A program made the position numbers and the translations under genes. The notes under the pieces were generated by a model that made no database searches, was not told the origin of the DNA, and was given only the letters and a program-made list of their open reading frames with translations. A DNA stretch of 37,167 nucleotides from an uncultured bacterium (GTDB lineage: Bacteria > Desulfobacterota > Syntrophorhabdia > Syntrophorhabdales > JANXAF01): contig CALKEQ010000010.1 in the NCBI GenBank assembly GCA_938084905.1, positions 1 to 37,167 of the forward strand, given 5' to 3'. Shown here in pieces: positions 1 to 8,037 of this stretch. The number at the start of each line of letters is the position of its first letter. Position 1 is the stretch's first letter.

Positions 1-185
1 ATTAAGCCTTGGCCAAATGCAACTATTCCAAATCCCTGAGGTCCCAGAACCCTCACTAGGTAAGGGATTGTAATAAGGGGTAAGATATAATTGGCAAATT
101 GAATTATATACAGAGAAGCGGCATTTTGGGCTACCGAGCTGCGGAAAGCAGACCTAACTAAAGAAACTGCATCTTGCCAGACCAT
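1..185 (-). CDS. Polysaccharide flippase (Wzx/RfbX type), N-terminal part, cut by the window edge
   Basis: Only the first 61 codons are inside the window; the gene continues past base 1. The translation starts MVWQDAVSLVR and contains SLYIIQFANYILPLITIPYL followed by VRVLGPQGFG. This is the typical first membrane segment and loop of MOP-superfamily O-antigen or exopolysaccharide flippases, which move lipid-linked sugar repeat units across the inner membrane. The ATG at 185 is chosen because it leaves about 30 residues before the first membrane segment, as in the family. It has no clear Shine-Dalgarno sequence, and the frame stays open upstream to GTG codons, so an earlier start is possible. 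An epimerase remnant lies upstream on the same strand, which suggests the edge of a polysaccharide locus. The sugar specificity cannot be told. Confidence 0.8.
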   Translation of the reverse strand, partial: MVWQDAVSLVRSAFRSSVAQNAASLYIIQFANYILPLITIPYLVRVLGPQGFGIVAFGQGL

Positions 186-297
186 TTTTTGCAACGATAG
201 GGCAGACCTTTTATATGCCACATTTCTAATGTTCACTATAATATCTAAAAATGCTCTGTGTTTATACTGTGCACTTTTACATTAGTGCATTTGAACA

Positions 298-660
298 TTA
301 TTGCGTTATCACAAACTTTGCCCACTCGCGATTATCCTGATACCATTTAACCAACTGAGATACCCTTTCTGAAAATTGAATCTGGGGCTGCCAGTTTAGT
401 AAATTCCTTGCCTTGCTAATATCTGCCCATGTTGCCAATACATCAGCGGGATGGCGACGAGCATCCATGAGCGTTATAGGCTACTCGGAACCATGACTTA
501 AAAGATACGCTTAGCACTATCCAGATAGTGTAGAGCAGCGATTGTGCCTCAAGCAATGTCAAATACGTAAGTGAAACCTTCCAGGTTTTGTCGAGCACCG
601 TACACAATTATCCTTAGGAGAAACTCTAAATCCACAGGAGCCAGTGACCAGAATACGCAT
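298..660 (-). pseudogene. Decayed NAD-dependent nucleotide-sugar epimerase
   Basis: The minus strand starts at an ATG at 660 with MRILVTGSCGF, the Rossmann NAD-binding start of UDP-sugar epimerases (normally MRILVTGGAGFIG). It then jumps, with a frame change, to GFTYVFDIA, a stop, and GTIAALHYLD, matching the family's FTYVDDIVxGTIxAL segment. It ends with MDARRHPADVLATWADISKA, then NLLNWQPQ, and a stop at 298-300, which is the family's C-terminus. An intact epimerase has about 310-340 residues, so most of the middle is missing and stops and frameshifts are present. The gene is a deletion remnant of a polysaccharide locus and cannot make a working enzyme. Confidence 0.8.
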
Positions 661-1155
661 TTGTCTCTCCCCTTAGATTTCGGTTTGCAGGTTTTTGTCT
701 CTACTTGGACCTAAAAGGACTTTAGGGTTTGGATCGACCTTATGCTACGAGAAACGTAAGGCTTTACTCTCACTAAACTCAGGATATTCCAAATCGGCTC
801 TCTCCTTTTTTAGTCTGATGGCTTCTTCGCTAATCGTAGTCATGATCCTATGCTTTTTAACCAAATAGAAAAACCCTTAAACCGCGGGAAAAGGAAGTTT
901 CGATTTCAGGGTTTATTTTAAAGGGTTATCCACTGATCGTACAGTACATGTTTACATCTTTTTTGCGCTCCTCTTTAAGGAAACATGGGCAAGAAAGAAG
1001 GGAAAAATCGATATAGGCTACCGCCAGTGTCACCTAAAGTGACCTTTAAAGAACCTTTGCAAACACGTTTAATAGCTTTACCAAGAGGTCACGCACAACT
1101 CAAGATGAAATTTTTCACAATCTCCCGAAGGAACGCTGTAGCATCACAAAAAAAA
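661..1155. other. About 500 bases without a convincing gene
   Basis: This stretch lies between the epimerase remnant and tRNA-Lys. A minus-strand reading frame of 32 codons (843 to 745, starting MTTISEEAIRLKK) is open and then broken by a stop; I do not recognise it, and it may be another gene remnant. Repeats of AAACCCT and AGGGTTT face each other (871-877 and 908-914), and a perfect small hairpin, GTCAC-CTAAA-GTGAC, lies at 1029-1043. A 69-codon plus-strand frame from 985 is rejected because its end is antisense to the tRNA. The region looks like decayed DNA next to a tRNA gene. Confidence 0.5.
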
Positions 1156-1229
1156 TGGGCCGTGAAGGATTTGAACCTCCGGCCAACTGATTAAGAGTCA
1201 GCTGCTCTACCTGACTGAGCTAACGGCCC
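1156..1229 (-). tRNA. tRNA-Lys (anticodon CUU)
   Basis: On the minus strand a full cloverleaf can be folded. The acceptor GGGCCGT pairs with ACGGCCC and the discriminator is A. The anticodon stem GCTGA/TCAGT holds loop CTCTTAA, giving anticodon CUU (Lys). The T arm contains GGTTCAAATCC. CCA is not encoded; a run of T follows directly on the minus strand (1148-1155) and probably ends transcription. Its 3' end faces the decayed polysaccharide region. Confidence 0.95.
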
Positions 1230-1284
1230 TTTACTTTTTCTCAATAACATAGGAGCTAAAAAAATTCAACGGAAAAGAAAAGAT

Positions 1285-1313
1285 TTGACTACTACCTGCC
1301 CCTATGTTACAAA
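1285..1313 (+). promoter_or_regulatory. Candidate sigma-70 promoter for the atp genes
   Basis: TTGACT (1285-1290) is followed after 17 bases by TACAAA (1308-1313). The -35 is good and the -10 is weak. If used, transcription would start near 1320, which argues that atpZ starts at 1352 and not at the upstream ATG at 1304. Confidence 0.45.
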
Positions 1314-1351
1314 GAGTATTGCTGGTGAAACGCGAAGGAACAAAGTATCAG

Positions 1352-1573
1352 ATGAGGTCCCTTCTTTCTTACAGTTCGCTGGGATTAGAGATGGGGGTTT
1401 CTTTAGCAATCGGTATAGCACTAGGTTTCTTTCTCGACAAGGTATTTAAAACCTACCCATATCTCACCGTAATATTTGCGATCTTCGGGATAGTATCAGG
1501 CTTCAGGACAGTTTACAGATTGGCAAAGAGGATGGAAAGGGAAGATGAAGGAAGAGATTCTCAAGGAGATTGA
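1352..1573 (+). CDS. atpZ: ATP synthase accessory protein AtpZ/AtpI-like
   Basis: A 73-residue membrane protein with SSLGLEMGVSLAIGIALGFF, then a short polar loop (DKVFKTYPYL), then a second membrane helix and a basic tail. This is the two-helix AtpZ pattern (F0F1 subunit, putative Ca/Mg transporter) found just before atpI in many Desulfobacterota. AtpZ works with AtpI in assembly or ion supply of the F0 ring. The ATG at 1352 is preferred over 1304 because a promoter-like sequence overlaps the longer N-terminus and GAAGGA precedes 1352. The gene end overlaps atpI by 29 bases, which suggests translational coupling. Confidence 0.75.
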   Translation: MRSLLSYSSLGLEMGVSLAIGIALGFFLDKVFKTYPYLTVIFAIFGIVSGFRTVYRLAKRMEREDEGRDSQGD

Positions 1574-1937
1574 AAGAATAAACGTTCTTATCCTAACATC
1601 TGGATCGATCGCCATTCTTCTTTTTCTCAACAATTTTAAGTACTTCTTAAGTTTTGCACTTGGAAGCGCAATCGTGAGTCTCAACTTCAGAATTTTAAAA
1701 GGGATTATACTTAAGGGCTTCTCCGATTCGAAAATGGAAAAAAAGGGGCTTTTCCTTAAACTTGCCCTGAAGTTTATCGGTTTGATGGCCGCCATATTCT
1801 TTGTAATAGTATACGGTGACGTCCAGATCCTCTATTTCATAATTGGTACATCAACTGTCTTTCTCTCCATTATATTCGCCCAATTCCCGATTTTTAAATT
1901 CCTCTCAGATGGAGGCAAAGGAAGAAATGGAGCATGA
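1545..1937 (+). CDS. atpI: ATP synthase subunit I
   Basis: A protein of 130 residues with four predicted membrane helices in two pairs (roughly residues 13-30, 33-50, 70-90 and 95-115) and a charged N-terminus. The size, hydropathy and position between atpZ and atpB match AtpI, a helper for assembling the c-ring of the F0 motor. It overlaps atpZ upstream and atpB downstream (stop at 1935-1937 inside atpB), so the genes form one unit. Sequence conservation in this family is low, so the call rests mainly on context. Confidence 0.75.
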   Translation: MKEEILKEIERINVLILTSGSIAILLFLNNFKYFLSFALGSAIVSLNFRILKGIILKGFSDSKMEKKGLFLKLALKFIGLMAAIFFVIVYGDVQILYFIIGTSTVFLSIIFAQFPIFKFLSDGGKGRNGA

Positions 1938-2625
1938 GGCTTTTAGTTGGGCTTCCCTTATCCCGTATTTGAGGGACCTACCACCACATGTTTCTAATGC
2001 GATCTTTGTCTCAATCATACTTCTCACAATTGTTGCACTTGGTTATAGAGAACTTAAAAAAACTGAAGAGGATATCATTCCCAAGCCAAATTTCACCTTC
2101 CGGAATCTCATCGAGATAATAGTTGAGGCAATCTCTAAGCTAGTCTCAGATTCAATGGGACCAAGGGGGAAGGAGTTTATCCTCATTGTTGGAACACTCG
2201 CACTTTTTATCCTGTTTAATAATCTTTCGGGGCTTGTGCCGGGGTTTCTTCCAGCAACAGACAATGTGAATACAACATTTGCCTGCTCTCTTACGGTTTT
2301 CGTTCTGACCCACTACTACGGTTTTAAGGAACACGGAATAAAGTACTTAAAGCATTTTACAGGTCCTTACCTTTGGCTTGCGCCACTTATGGTCCCAATT
2401 GAGGTGATTGGCCATCTGGCAAGGCCTCTTTCTTTAGGACTTAGGCTTTTTGGGAATATAACTGGTGATCACATCGTTACAGCCATATTCTTTGGACTTG
2501 TGCCACTTATCGTTCCACTTCCCGTTATGTTTTTAGGACTATTTGTGGCCTTTGTTCAGACATTCGTATTTATACTGCTGTCTATGGCTTACTTTTCCGG
2601 AGCCATATCCCATGAGGAACACTAA
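1927..2625 (+). CDS. atpB: F-type ATP synthase subunit a
   Basis: Subunit a forms the ion half-channels beside the c-ring. The translation from the ATG at 1927 (MEHEAFSW) is 232 residues, the usual size in Desulfobacterota. It has the family's signature helix, with RPLSLGLRLFGNITGDH carrying the essential arginine that faces the c-ring carboxylate. C-terminal helices contain FVQTFVFILLSMAYFSGAI. The frame is open back to 1843, but 1927 has purine-rich AAGGAAGAA just ahead and gives the right N-terminus; ATG 1909 is a possible alternative. It overlaps atpI and is followed 25 bases later by atpE. Confidence 0.93.
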   Translation: MEHEAFSWASLIPYLRDLPPHVSNAIFVSIILLTIVALGYRELKKTEEDIIPKPNFTFRNLIEIIVEAISKLVSDSMGPRGKEFILIVGTLALFILFNNLSGLVPGFLPATDNVNTTFACSLTVFVLTHYYGFKEHGIKYLKHFTGPYLWLAPLMVPIEVIGHLARPLSLGLRLFGNITGDHIVTAIFFGLVPLIVPLPVMFLGLFVAFVQTFVFILLSMAYFSGAISHEEH

Positions 2626-2650
2626 ACATCAAAGAAAGGGGTGAGACGTA

Positions 2651-2974
2651 ATGAAAGGTCTGATGAGGTTTTTCGTGTTCACACTCATTCTCCTACTCTT
2701 CTCCTTTCCAGCAATGGCTGCCGAAGAAAAACCGGGGCTTGATCCCTCTGTAAAACAGATGATTGCCCTGGCCGCAGGTTTCGGGGTTGCCATTGCTGCC
2801 TTTGGAGGAGCGCTCGGACAGGCAAGGGGACTCGTGTCGGCTCTTGACGGAATAGCCAGAAATCCAGGTGCCTCTGGAAGGATCGTGACACCGATGATCA
2901 TTGGACTTGCCATGATCGAATCCCTGGTAATATATTCCCTTGTCGTGTCACTTCTCTTAATATTCAAACTCTGA
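2651..2974 (+). CDS. atpE: F-type ATP synthase subunit c with N-terminal leader
   Basis: The c subunit makes the rotating ring of F0. The 107-residue product starts with a signal-like segment (residues 1-23, ending FPAMAA), then the usual two-helix hairpin with loop ARNPGA and the ion-binding glutamate in AMIESLVIY. The length beyond the usual 75-90 residues is the leader, seen in a number of other bacteria. The residues around the site (GQ in helix 1, then ES and Y in helix 2) match the sodium-binding pattern of Ilyobacter-type rings, but this pattern is also common in relatives that have not been tested. An RBS (AAGGGGTGAG) precedes it. The remaining ATP synthase genes are not nearby. Confidence 0.95.
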   Translation: MKGLMRFFVFTLILLLFSFPAMAAEEKPGLDPSVKQMIALAAGFGVAIAAFGGALGQARGLVSALDGIARNPGASGRIVTPMIIGLAMIESLVIYSLVVSLLLIFKL

Positions 2975-4216
2975 TTAGTTAGGGAGAGGTAGATCCTGCC
3001 TCTCCTTTTCTAAAATTCCCTTTATCCAGTAAAGTACCATTAGGCCCGGAAAGGCAAGTGCGGAGCTTATAAAGAAGAAAGGGATCCAACCTAAGGATGA
3101 GGCCACAAATCCGGAAGTCGGAGAGATCAAAATTCTACCGAATGCGGAAAGTGAGGAGAGTATGGCAAATTGGGTGGCGCTGTACTCCCTCCTACATAGG
3201 GACATAAGAAAGGCAAGAAATGCGGATGTCCCCATACCTCCAGAAATGTTCTCTATTGCAACGCAAAGAAGAAGTAAAAAATGGTTCTTCCCGTAAATTG
3301 ACAGGAGGATGAATGTTAAATTTGAGAACATCTGGAGCAAACCGAAGTGAAAAAGGGCACTCCAAAGGCTGATTCTGACCATAAGTAGCCCTCCAAAGAG
3401 AGCACCCAGCATGGTACATAGGATTCCTATGGCCTTCATCATCATCCCAACTTCGGTTGCACTAAAGCCAACCCTCCCTATAAGATAGGGTACAGTCATT
3501 GCTCCAAGATAGGCATCCCCAAGCTTATAGAGGACTATAAATGCAAGGATTAGGTAGGCTTTTTCTATTTTTACCATTTCTGCCAGGGGCTTTATCACCC
3601 ACTCTTTGATGGGGGCCTTTCTTTGAGGTGGGAGATTTTTTTCCTCTCCAAAGAGGGTTCCAGATACACCTACAAGAAGGGAAAGGGAAAGGAAAAGAAA
3701 TGTAAAGTCCCATCCGAGTCTGTCTGCTATTACGAGGGAGGCTGCTCCGCTTAAAAGCATGGCGGTTCTGTAACCGAGTATGAAGACTGATGCTCCTGGT
3801 CCCCTCTCGTCACTACTTAATGAGTCTGTTCTATAAGCATCTACAACTATGTCCTGGGAAGAAGAAAGAAAGGCGAGGAATATTGTGATAGCTAATAGGA
3901 GTGCAGGTCCCTTTTTCGGATCGATAAAAGAAAGGGAAAAAATGGTGAAGATAAGGAGAACCTGACTTAGAAAGATCCAGCCGCGCCTTCTTGTGAGGAT
4001 TGGAGGGAAGAATCTGTCAAGGAGGGGGGCCCAAAGGAATTTGAGGGTATATGGAAGACCTGAAAGGGTAAAAAGTCCTATAAGTTCGAGTTTAACTCCG
4101 GAAAGTGTAAGGTAGGCCTGAAGGGTTCCAGAAGTAAGGGGCAAAGGGAGGCCCGATGAAAAACCGAGGAGGCCCATAATGACCATTTTCTTTTTTAGGA
4201 ATGGTCTAAAATTCAA
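2975..4216 (-). CDS. ampG: AmpG-family MFS permease
   Basis: A 413-residue major-facilitator protein with about 12 hydrophobic segments. The N-terminal MGLLGFSSGLPLPLTSGTLQ and SGLPYTLKFLWAPLLDRF segments, followed by RRGWIFLSQ, are hallmarks of AmpG, which imports anhydro-muropeptides for cell-wall recycling. It is the last gene of the thi4-thiDN-thiC-xseA-ampG run, starting 4 bases after xseA ends. Its stop abuts the atpE stop (2974/2975), so the two transcription units converge with no spacer. AmpG-like proteins in this phylum are not all characterised, so the substrate is inferred. Confidence 0.85.
   Translation of the reverse strand: MNFRPFLKKKMVIMGLLGFSSGLPLPLTSGTLQAYLTLSGVKLELIGLFTLSGLPYTLKFLWAPLLDRFFPPILTRRRGWIFLSQVLLIFTIFSLSFIDPKKGPALLLAITIFLAFLSSSQDIVVDAYRTDSLSSDERGPGASVFILGYRTAMLLSGAASLVIADRLGWDFTFLFLSLSLLVGVSGTLFGEEKNLPPQRKAPIKEWVIKPLAEMVKIEKAYLILAFIVLYKLGDAYLGAMTVPYLIGRVGFSATEVGMMMKAIGILCTMLGALFGGLLMVRISLWSALFHFGLLQMFSNLTFILLSIYGKNHFLLLLCVAIENISGGMGTSAFLAFLMSLCRREYSATQFAILSSLSAFGRILISPTSGFVASSLGWIPFFFISSALAFPGLMVLYWIKGILEKERQDLPLPN
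2983..3009 (+). terminator. Rho-independent terminator of the atp genes
   Basis: GGAGAGG (2983-2989) and CCTCTCC (2999-3005) form a perfect 7-bp stem with a 9-base loop, followed by TTTT. It lies just after the atpE stop and inside the last codons of the convergent ampG gene. Confidence 0.75.
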
Positions 4217-4220
4217 AGGG

Positions 4221-5429
4221 CTAATTTTTCAGCTTTTCTTCAACGGAACAGAGAAGTCTTCCATTGTAGAGGAGAAGGTAGAAATCATCGCCTGGCTCAA
4301 CCTCGTTTGCATCTTTTAAAACCGCGCCGTTGTCCCTTTTTATAGCTATGCTATATCCCCTCTTTAGTATGCTTTCAGGGTTTAGATCTTTTAGCCTCTG
4401 ACTGAGCCTTACTAGGAGATCCCTTTTACTTTTCAGGTAATTCTGGGTTAGGCTCAAAAGGTCTCCGTAAATATCGTCAAGATAGAGCCTTTGCCTGTCA
4501 AAGAAGGTCCTTTTTTCTTTAAGTTCAGCGGAGAGCCTAAAAAGGGCTGCCTTCGCCCTCTCTGTGGAAAGCCTGATACTCTTTTTCAGCTTTTCTTTTA
4601 TGGCTTTTAGGTTATCAGCGAGGAGTCTCTTTTCTGGCACCACACAGTCTGCGGCAGCAGTTGGAGTGGGAGCCCGTAAATCTGCAACGAAATCTGCTAT
4701 TGTGAAGTCAATCTCATGTCCCACTCCAGTGACGACAGGTATCTGAGAGGCAAAAATCGTACGTGCTAACTCCTCATCATTGAATGCGGCAAGATCCTCA
4801 GGAGAACCACCACCTCTAGCAAGGATTATAACGTCTACTTCTTTAGTTCTATTGAAGTAATTGAGTCCCTCTATTATCTCGTGGGCTGCTTTATCTCCCT
4901 GGACCCTAACGGGATATATAAGTACCTGCATGTTTTCGAATTTGTTCCGTATGATCCTGAGCATATCCCTTATAGCCGCACCCCTTGGAGAGGTTATTAT
5001 TCCTATTTTTTGCGGAAGGACTGGAATTTTCTTTTTCCATTTTGAGTCGAATATCCCCTCATCCATAAGCTTCCTTTTTAATAGCTCGAACTTGTAAAAG
5101 AGAAGCCCATACCCCTTTGTCTCAATCTCTTCAACTAAAAACTGGTACTCTCCCCTTTTTTCGTAAACATCCACCCTCCCTCTCAAAAGGACAGAGATCC
5201 CATCCTTTAGCTCCTCTCCATAGTACCTGTCAAAAAAATTGAACATCACGCATTTTATGACAGAGTTTTCGTCCTTTAAGGAAAAATAAAGGTGACCTGA
5301 CGGGTAGAATCTGATATTCGATATTTCTCCCTCAACAAAGATGTCTCTGAACTGGCTATTTATTATTCTTCTGATCTCGAGGGTTAGTTCGGAAACTGTA
5401 TAGATCTTTCTAGGCCATTGGTAGACCAT
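4221..5429 (-). CDS. xseA: Exodeoxyribonuclease VII large subunit
   Basis: Exonuclease VII degrades single-stranded DNA from both ends. The 402-residue protein has an N-terminal OB fold (IFVEGEISNIRFYPSGHLYF, about residues 30-60), then the catalytic domain (GIITSPRGAAIRDMLRI, VIILARGGGSPEDLAAFNDE, PVVTGVGHEIDFTIADFVAD), a coiled-coil middle and the family tail ILKRGYSIAI. The length is normal. The ATG shares a base with the thiC stop (TAATG), so it is translationally coupled. The small subunit gene xseB is not next to it. Confidence 0.95.
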   Translation of the reverse strand: MVYQWPRKIYTVSELTLEIRRIINSQFRDIFVEGEISNIRFYPSGHLYFSLKDENSVIKCVMFNFFDRYYGEELKDGISVLLRGRVDVYEKRGEYQFLVEEIETKGYGLLFYKFELLKRKLMDEGIFDSKWKKKIPVLPQKIGIITSPRGAAIRDMLRIIRNKFENMQVLIYPVRVQGDKAAHEIIEGLNYFNRTKEVDVIILARGGGSPEDLAAFNDEELARTIFASQIPVVTGVGHEIDFTIADFVADLRAPTPTAAADCVVPEKRLLADNLKAIKEKLKKSIRLSTERAKAALFRLSAELKEKRTFFDRQRLYLDDIYGDLLSLTQNYLKSKRDLLVRLSQRLKDLNPESILKRGYSIAIKRDNGAVLKDANEVEPGDDFYLLLYNGRLLCSVEEKLKN

Positions 5430-6712
5430 TATTTCTTGAAGTAGTCCTTCACTATCTTCATGGCACAGTACTCACCGCACATGCTGCAAACATCTTCTTT
5501 CAGTTTTCTCTCCCTTCTGAAGCTCAAGATCTTCTCCGGATCTATGGCGTATCTTATCTGGCCCTCCCAATCGAGGGACTTTCTGCACATCGACATTTTT
5601 TTGTCCCTCTCTAAAGCTTTCCTGTTCCCCCTTGCCACATCTGCAGCATGGGCGGCAATCTTCGTCACAATCACCCCCTCCCAAACATCCTCAGGAGTTG
5701 GCAATCCGAGATGCTCGGAAGGGGTAACATAGCACAAAAAGTCGGCTCCGTAGAAAGCGGCAAGCGCTCCACCTATGGCGGAGGTAATATGGTCATATCC
5801 TGGAGCTATATCTGTAACAATGGGCCCTAAAACGTAAAAAGGAGCACCATCACATAACTTCTTCTCTAAAAGAACGTTCGCCTCTATCAGATTTAATGGG
5901 ATATGGCCAGGACCCTCTATCATCACCTGAACACCATTCTCTCTTGCCACCTTTGCAAGCTCTCCTAGAGTTAGTAGCTCCTCAATCTGGGCCCTGTCCG
6001 TTGCATCCGCAATTGAACCTGGTCTTAATCCATCTCCAAGGCTTAAAGTCATATCGTATTTCTTTGCAATGCTAAGAAGCCTATCAAAATCTTCATAAAG
6101 AGGATTTTCCTTTCCATTCACAATCATCCACTCGGTGAGGAAGGCACCCCCTCTACTTACAACATCTGTAATCCTACCCTGATTCTTCAGCCTCTCTATA
6201 GATTTTCTTGTAACTCCACAGTGGACAGTTATGAAATCGACCCCGTCCATCCCGTGTTTTTCTATCACATCAAATATCTCTTCCTTATCCATTTGAGCTA
6301 TTCCCTTTTTCCTCCTTGCAGCCGATATTGCAGCTTGATATATTGGAACCGTTCCTACAGGTATTCCAGCATTTTCAATTATCAACCTTCTTATTTCGTC
6401 TAGGTCTCCACCTGTACTTAAATCCATGACTGTGTCAGCCCCTGCCTTTTTCGCCATCTCCAGTTTTTTAAGCTCAAGCTCAATATTGCAAAGTTCAGGA
6501 GATGTACCGATATTGGCATTTACCTTTACAGAAAGACCATACCCAACACCCTTTGGAGTGAAGTCCTTATGCCTGTTATTGGCGAGAATTACTATCTTTC
6601 CCTCTTCAACCTTGCTTCTAACGAATTCCACATCAACGTTTTCTTCCTTTGCAACCCTTATCATCTCCTCAGTTACTTTTCCTTTCTTTGCTTCTAACAT
6701 CTGATTTTTCAT
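5429..6712 (-). CDS. thiC: Phosphomethylpyrimidine synthase ThiC, short form
   Basis: ThiC is a radical SAM enzyme that rearranges aminoimidazole ribotide into HMP phosphate, the pyrimidine half of thiamine. At 427 residues this is the short form without the N-terminal extension of the enterobacterial type. It has the core motifs GADTVMDLSTGGDLDEIR, GVDFITVHCGVT, EGPGHIPLNLIEANV and LGPIVTDIAPGYDHITSAIG. The C-terminal cluster ligands are CSMCGEYC (Cys409, 412, 416), spaced as in the short/archaeal form. It overlaps thiDN by an ATGA and xseA by one base. Confidence 0.97.
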   Translation of the reverse strand: MKNQMLEAKKGKVTEEMIRVAKEENVDVEFVRSKVEEGKIVILANNRHKDFTPKGVGYGLSVKVNANIGTSPELCNIELELKKLEMAKKAGADTVMDLSTGGDLDEIRRLIIENAGIPVGTVPIYQAAISAARRKKGIAQMDKEEIFDVIEKHGMDGVDFITVHCGVTRKSIERLKNQGRITDVVSRGGAFLTEWMIVNGKENPLYEDFDRLLSIAKKYDMTLSLGDGLRPGSIADATDRAQIEELLTLGELAKVARENGVQVMIEGPGHIPLNLIEANVLLEKKLCDGAPFYVLGPIVTDIAPGYDHITSAIGGALAAFYGADFLCYVTPSEHLGLPTPEDVWEGVIVTKIAAHAADVARGNRKALERDKKMSMCRKSLDWEGQIRYAIDPEKILSFRRERKLKEDVCSMCGEYCAMKIVKDYFKK

Positions 6713-8037
6713 CTCAGGAGCTTCTCCATTTTATTTAAGAGTTCGAATGGATCCTTTGCAAAGACCCTTATCATAGGCTCTTTTCCAAAATCTCCCTCAT
6801 CATAGATCAAATCTGGGATGAAGGGATTCTCTTTGAGGACTTTCTCAATTAAAAAATCGAGACTCCTCCCCTCTTTTTCCTTAACCTCAGGTGGTTCAAA
6901 TCTCCTATCTACGTAAGCAATTTTGAGACCGTTTTTCTTCCCATTTTCTACGAATTCTTTTTTGTACTTTAGATTCGCGCAACTTCTTATGTGGGGGTAA
7001 AATTTCATAAATGTGAGAATCGCTCTCGCCATGTGGCTAGACGCTCCAAATTCTGGGTCCGATTTTACAAAAACTTTCCCTCCGTACTTCCATATTCTTC
7101 CAGGATAGGCACATACATCTTCTATTCCCTTTGCTCCTTGGATGGCGTAGCACACGTTCATCTGAACCTCAGGGATTAGATCTACTGGATTTAGAATCTC
7201 AATCTTATCCTTTAACTCCTTCATTTTTGAGAGAACCTCAAAACGTCTGGCAAGCTCACCCATAGATAGAGAAAGGGAGGAGTACATGTACCCCGGCTCA
7301 TGGATCGAATAAGCTTCCCTCATAAGGAAATCCATAGTGTTTTCCGCCTCAAGAAAGGCCTCTCGTGGATCGAGACCCATTGCCAGAAAAGAGAGAAGGA
7401 CTGAGGAGAAAATGCATCCAGTTCCATGAACTGTCCTTTCAAGCCTCTGTTTTTTCTTTTCTATAAAGGAACTCCCATCGTAGAATAAGTCGAAAAGCTC
7501 ACCCTCCATATGGCCGCCCTTGATTATGACATTTTTTGCGCCCAACTCTTTAAGTCTTTTTGCACACTCCCTTACGTCTTCCGCTCTTTCTATTTTTAAT
7601 CCAGTGAGTGCTTCAGCCTCATCTTTATTCGGAGTTATTGCTGTGGATAAAGGGATTACCCTTTCCTTCAATTTCAGAACTCCTCTCTCATCCAAGAGAG
7701 AATAGCCATTCTTTGACTTCATTACCGGATCTACAACAACTGGTTTTTTTTTAGCCTTCTCACTGATGAAAGTGGAAAAAATCTCCATGTACTCATCGTT
7801 CACAAAAACACCTGTCTTTACTCCCTCAATCTCTATTTCCTTTAATTCCTCCAACATATTCTCGAAAATCTCGATTGGAACGGGATGTAGGGAACTCACA
7901 CCTCTTGGTCCCTGGATTACAAAAGAAGTTGGAATTCCTATGCCGTGAAAACCGAGACTAAAAAAAACTTCCACATCCTTTGTAATTCCTGCGCCTGAAG
8001 TCGGATCAAATCCAGCAATGGAGAGGAGAGTTTTCAT
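6709..8037 (-). CDS. thiDN: Bifunctional HMP(-P) kinase / thiamine-phosphate synthase (ThiD-ThiN)
   Basis: Residues 1 to about 245 are ThiD ([62 protein letters not shown]), which phosphorylates HMP-P to HMP-PP. Residues about 270-442 are ThiN ([31 protein letters not shown]), the archaeal-type enzyme that joins HMP-PP to the thiazole phosphate in place of ThiE. The fusion is known from archaea and from some Thermotogae and Desulfobacterota. It overlaps both neighbours by 4 bases (ATGA), inside a clear thiamine operon. Confidence 0.95.
   Translation of the reverse strand: MKTLLSIAGFDPTSGAGITKDVEVFFSLGFHGIGIPTSFVIQGPRGVSSLHPVPIEIFENMLEELKEIEIEGVKTGVFVNDEYMEIFSTFISEKAKKKPVVVDPVMKSKNGYSLLDERGVLKLKERVIPLSTAITPNKDEAEALTGLKIERAEDVRECAKRLKELGAKNVIIKGGHMEGELFDLFYDGSSFIEKKKQRLERTVHGTGCIFSSVLLSFLAMGLDPREAFLEAENTMDFLMREAYSIHEPGYMYSSLSLSMGELARRFEVLSKMKELKDKIEILNPVDLIPEVQMNVCYAIQGAKGIEDVCAYPGRIWKYGGKVFVKSDPEFGASSHMARAILTFMKFYPHIRSCANLKYKKEFVENGKKNGLKIAYVDRRFEPPEVKEKEGRSLDFLIEKVLKENPFIPDLIYDEGDFGKEPMIRVFAKDPFELLNKMEKLLR

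Noticed and set aside
270-289. Inverted repeat TGCACT/AGTGCA between flippase and epimerase remnant
   Set aside because: The 6-base arms are too short and there is no T-run; chance is likely in AT-rich decayed DNA.
985-1194. 69-codon plus-strand reading frame
   Set aside because: Its last third is the antisense of tRNA-Lys (ending VKDLNLRPTD, a well-known artefact), and the rest matches no family.
1304-1351. ATG at 1304 as the atpZ start
   Set aside because: It has no RBS and lies upstream of the likely transcription start; 1352 fits the family length.
1843-1926. Longer N-terminus for atpB
   Set aside because: The upstream codons overlap atpI, and the extra residues do not resemble subunit a; the 1927 ATG gives a normal-length protein.
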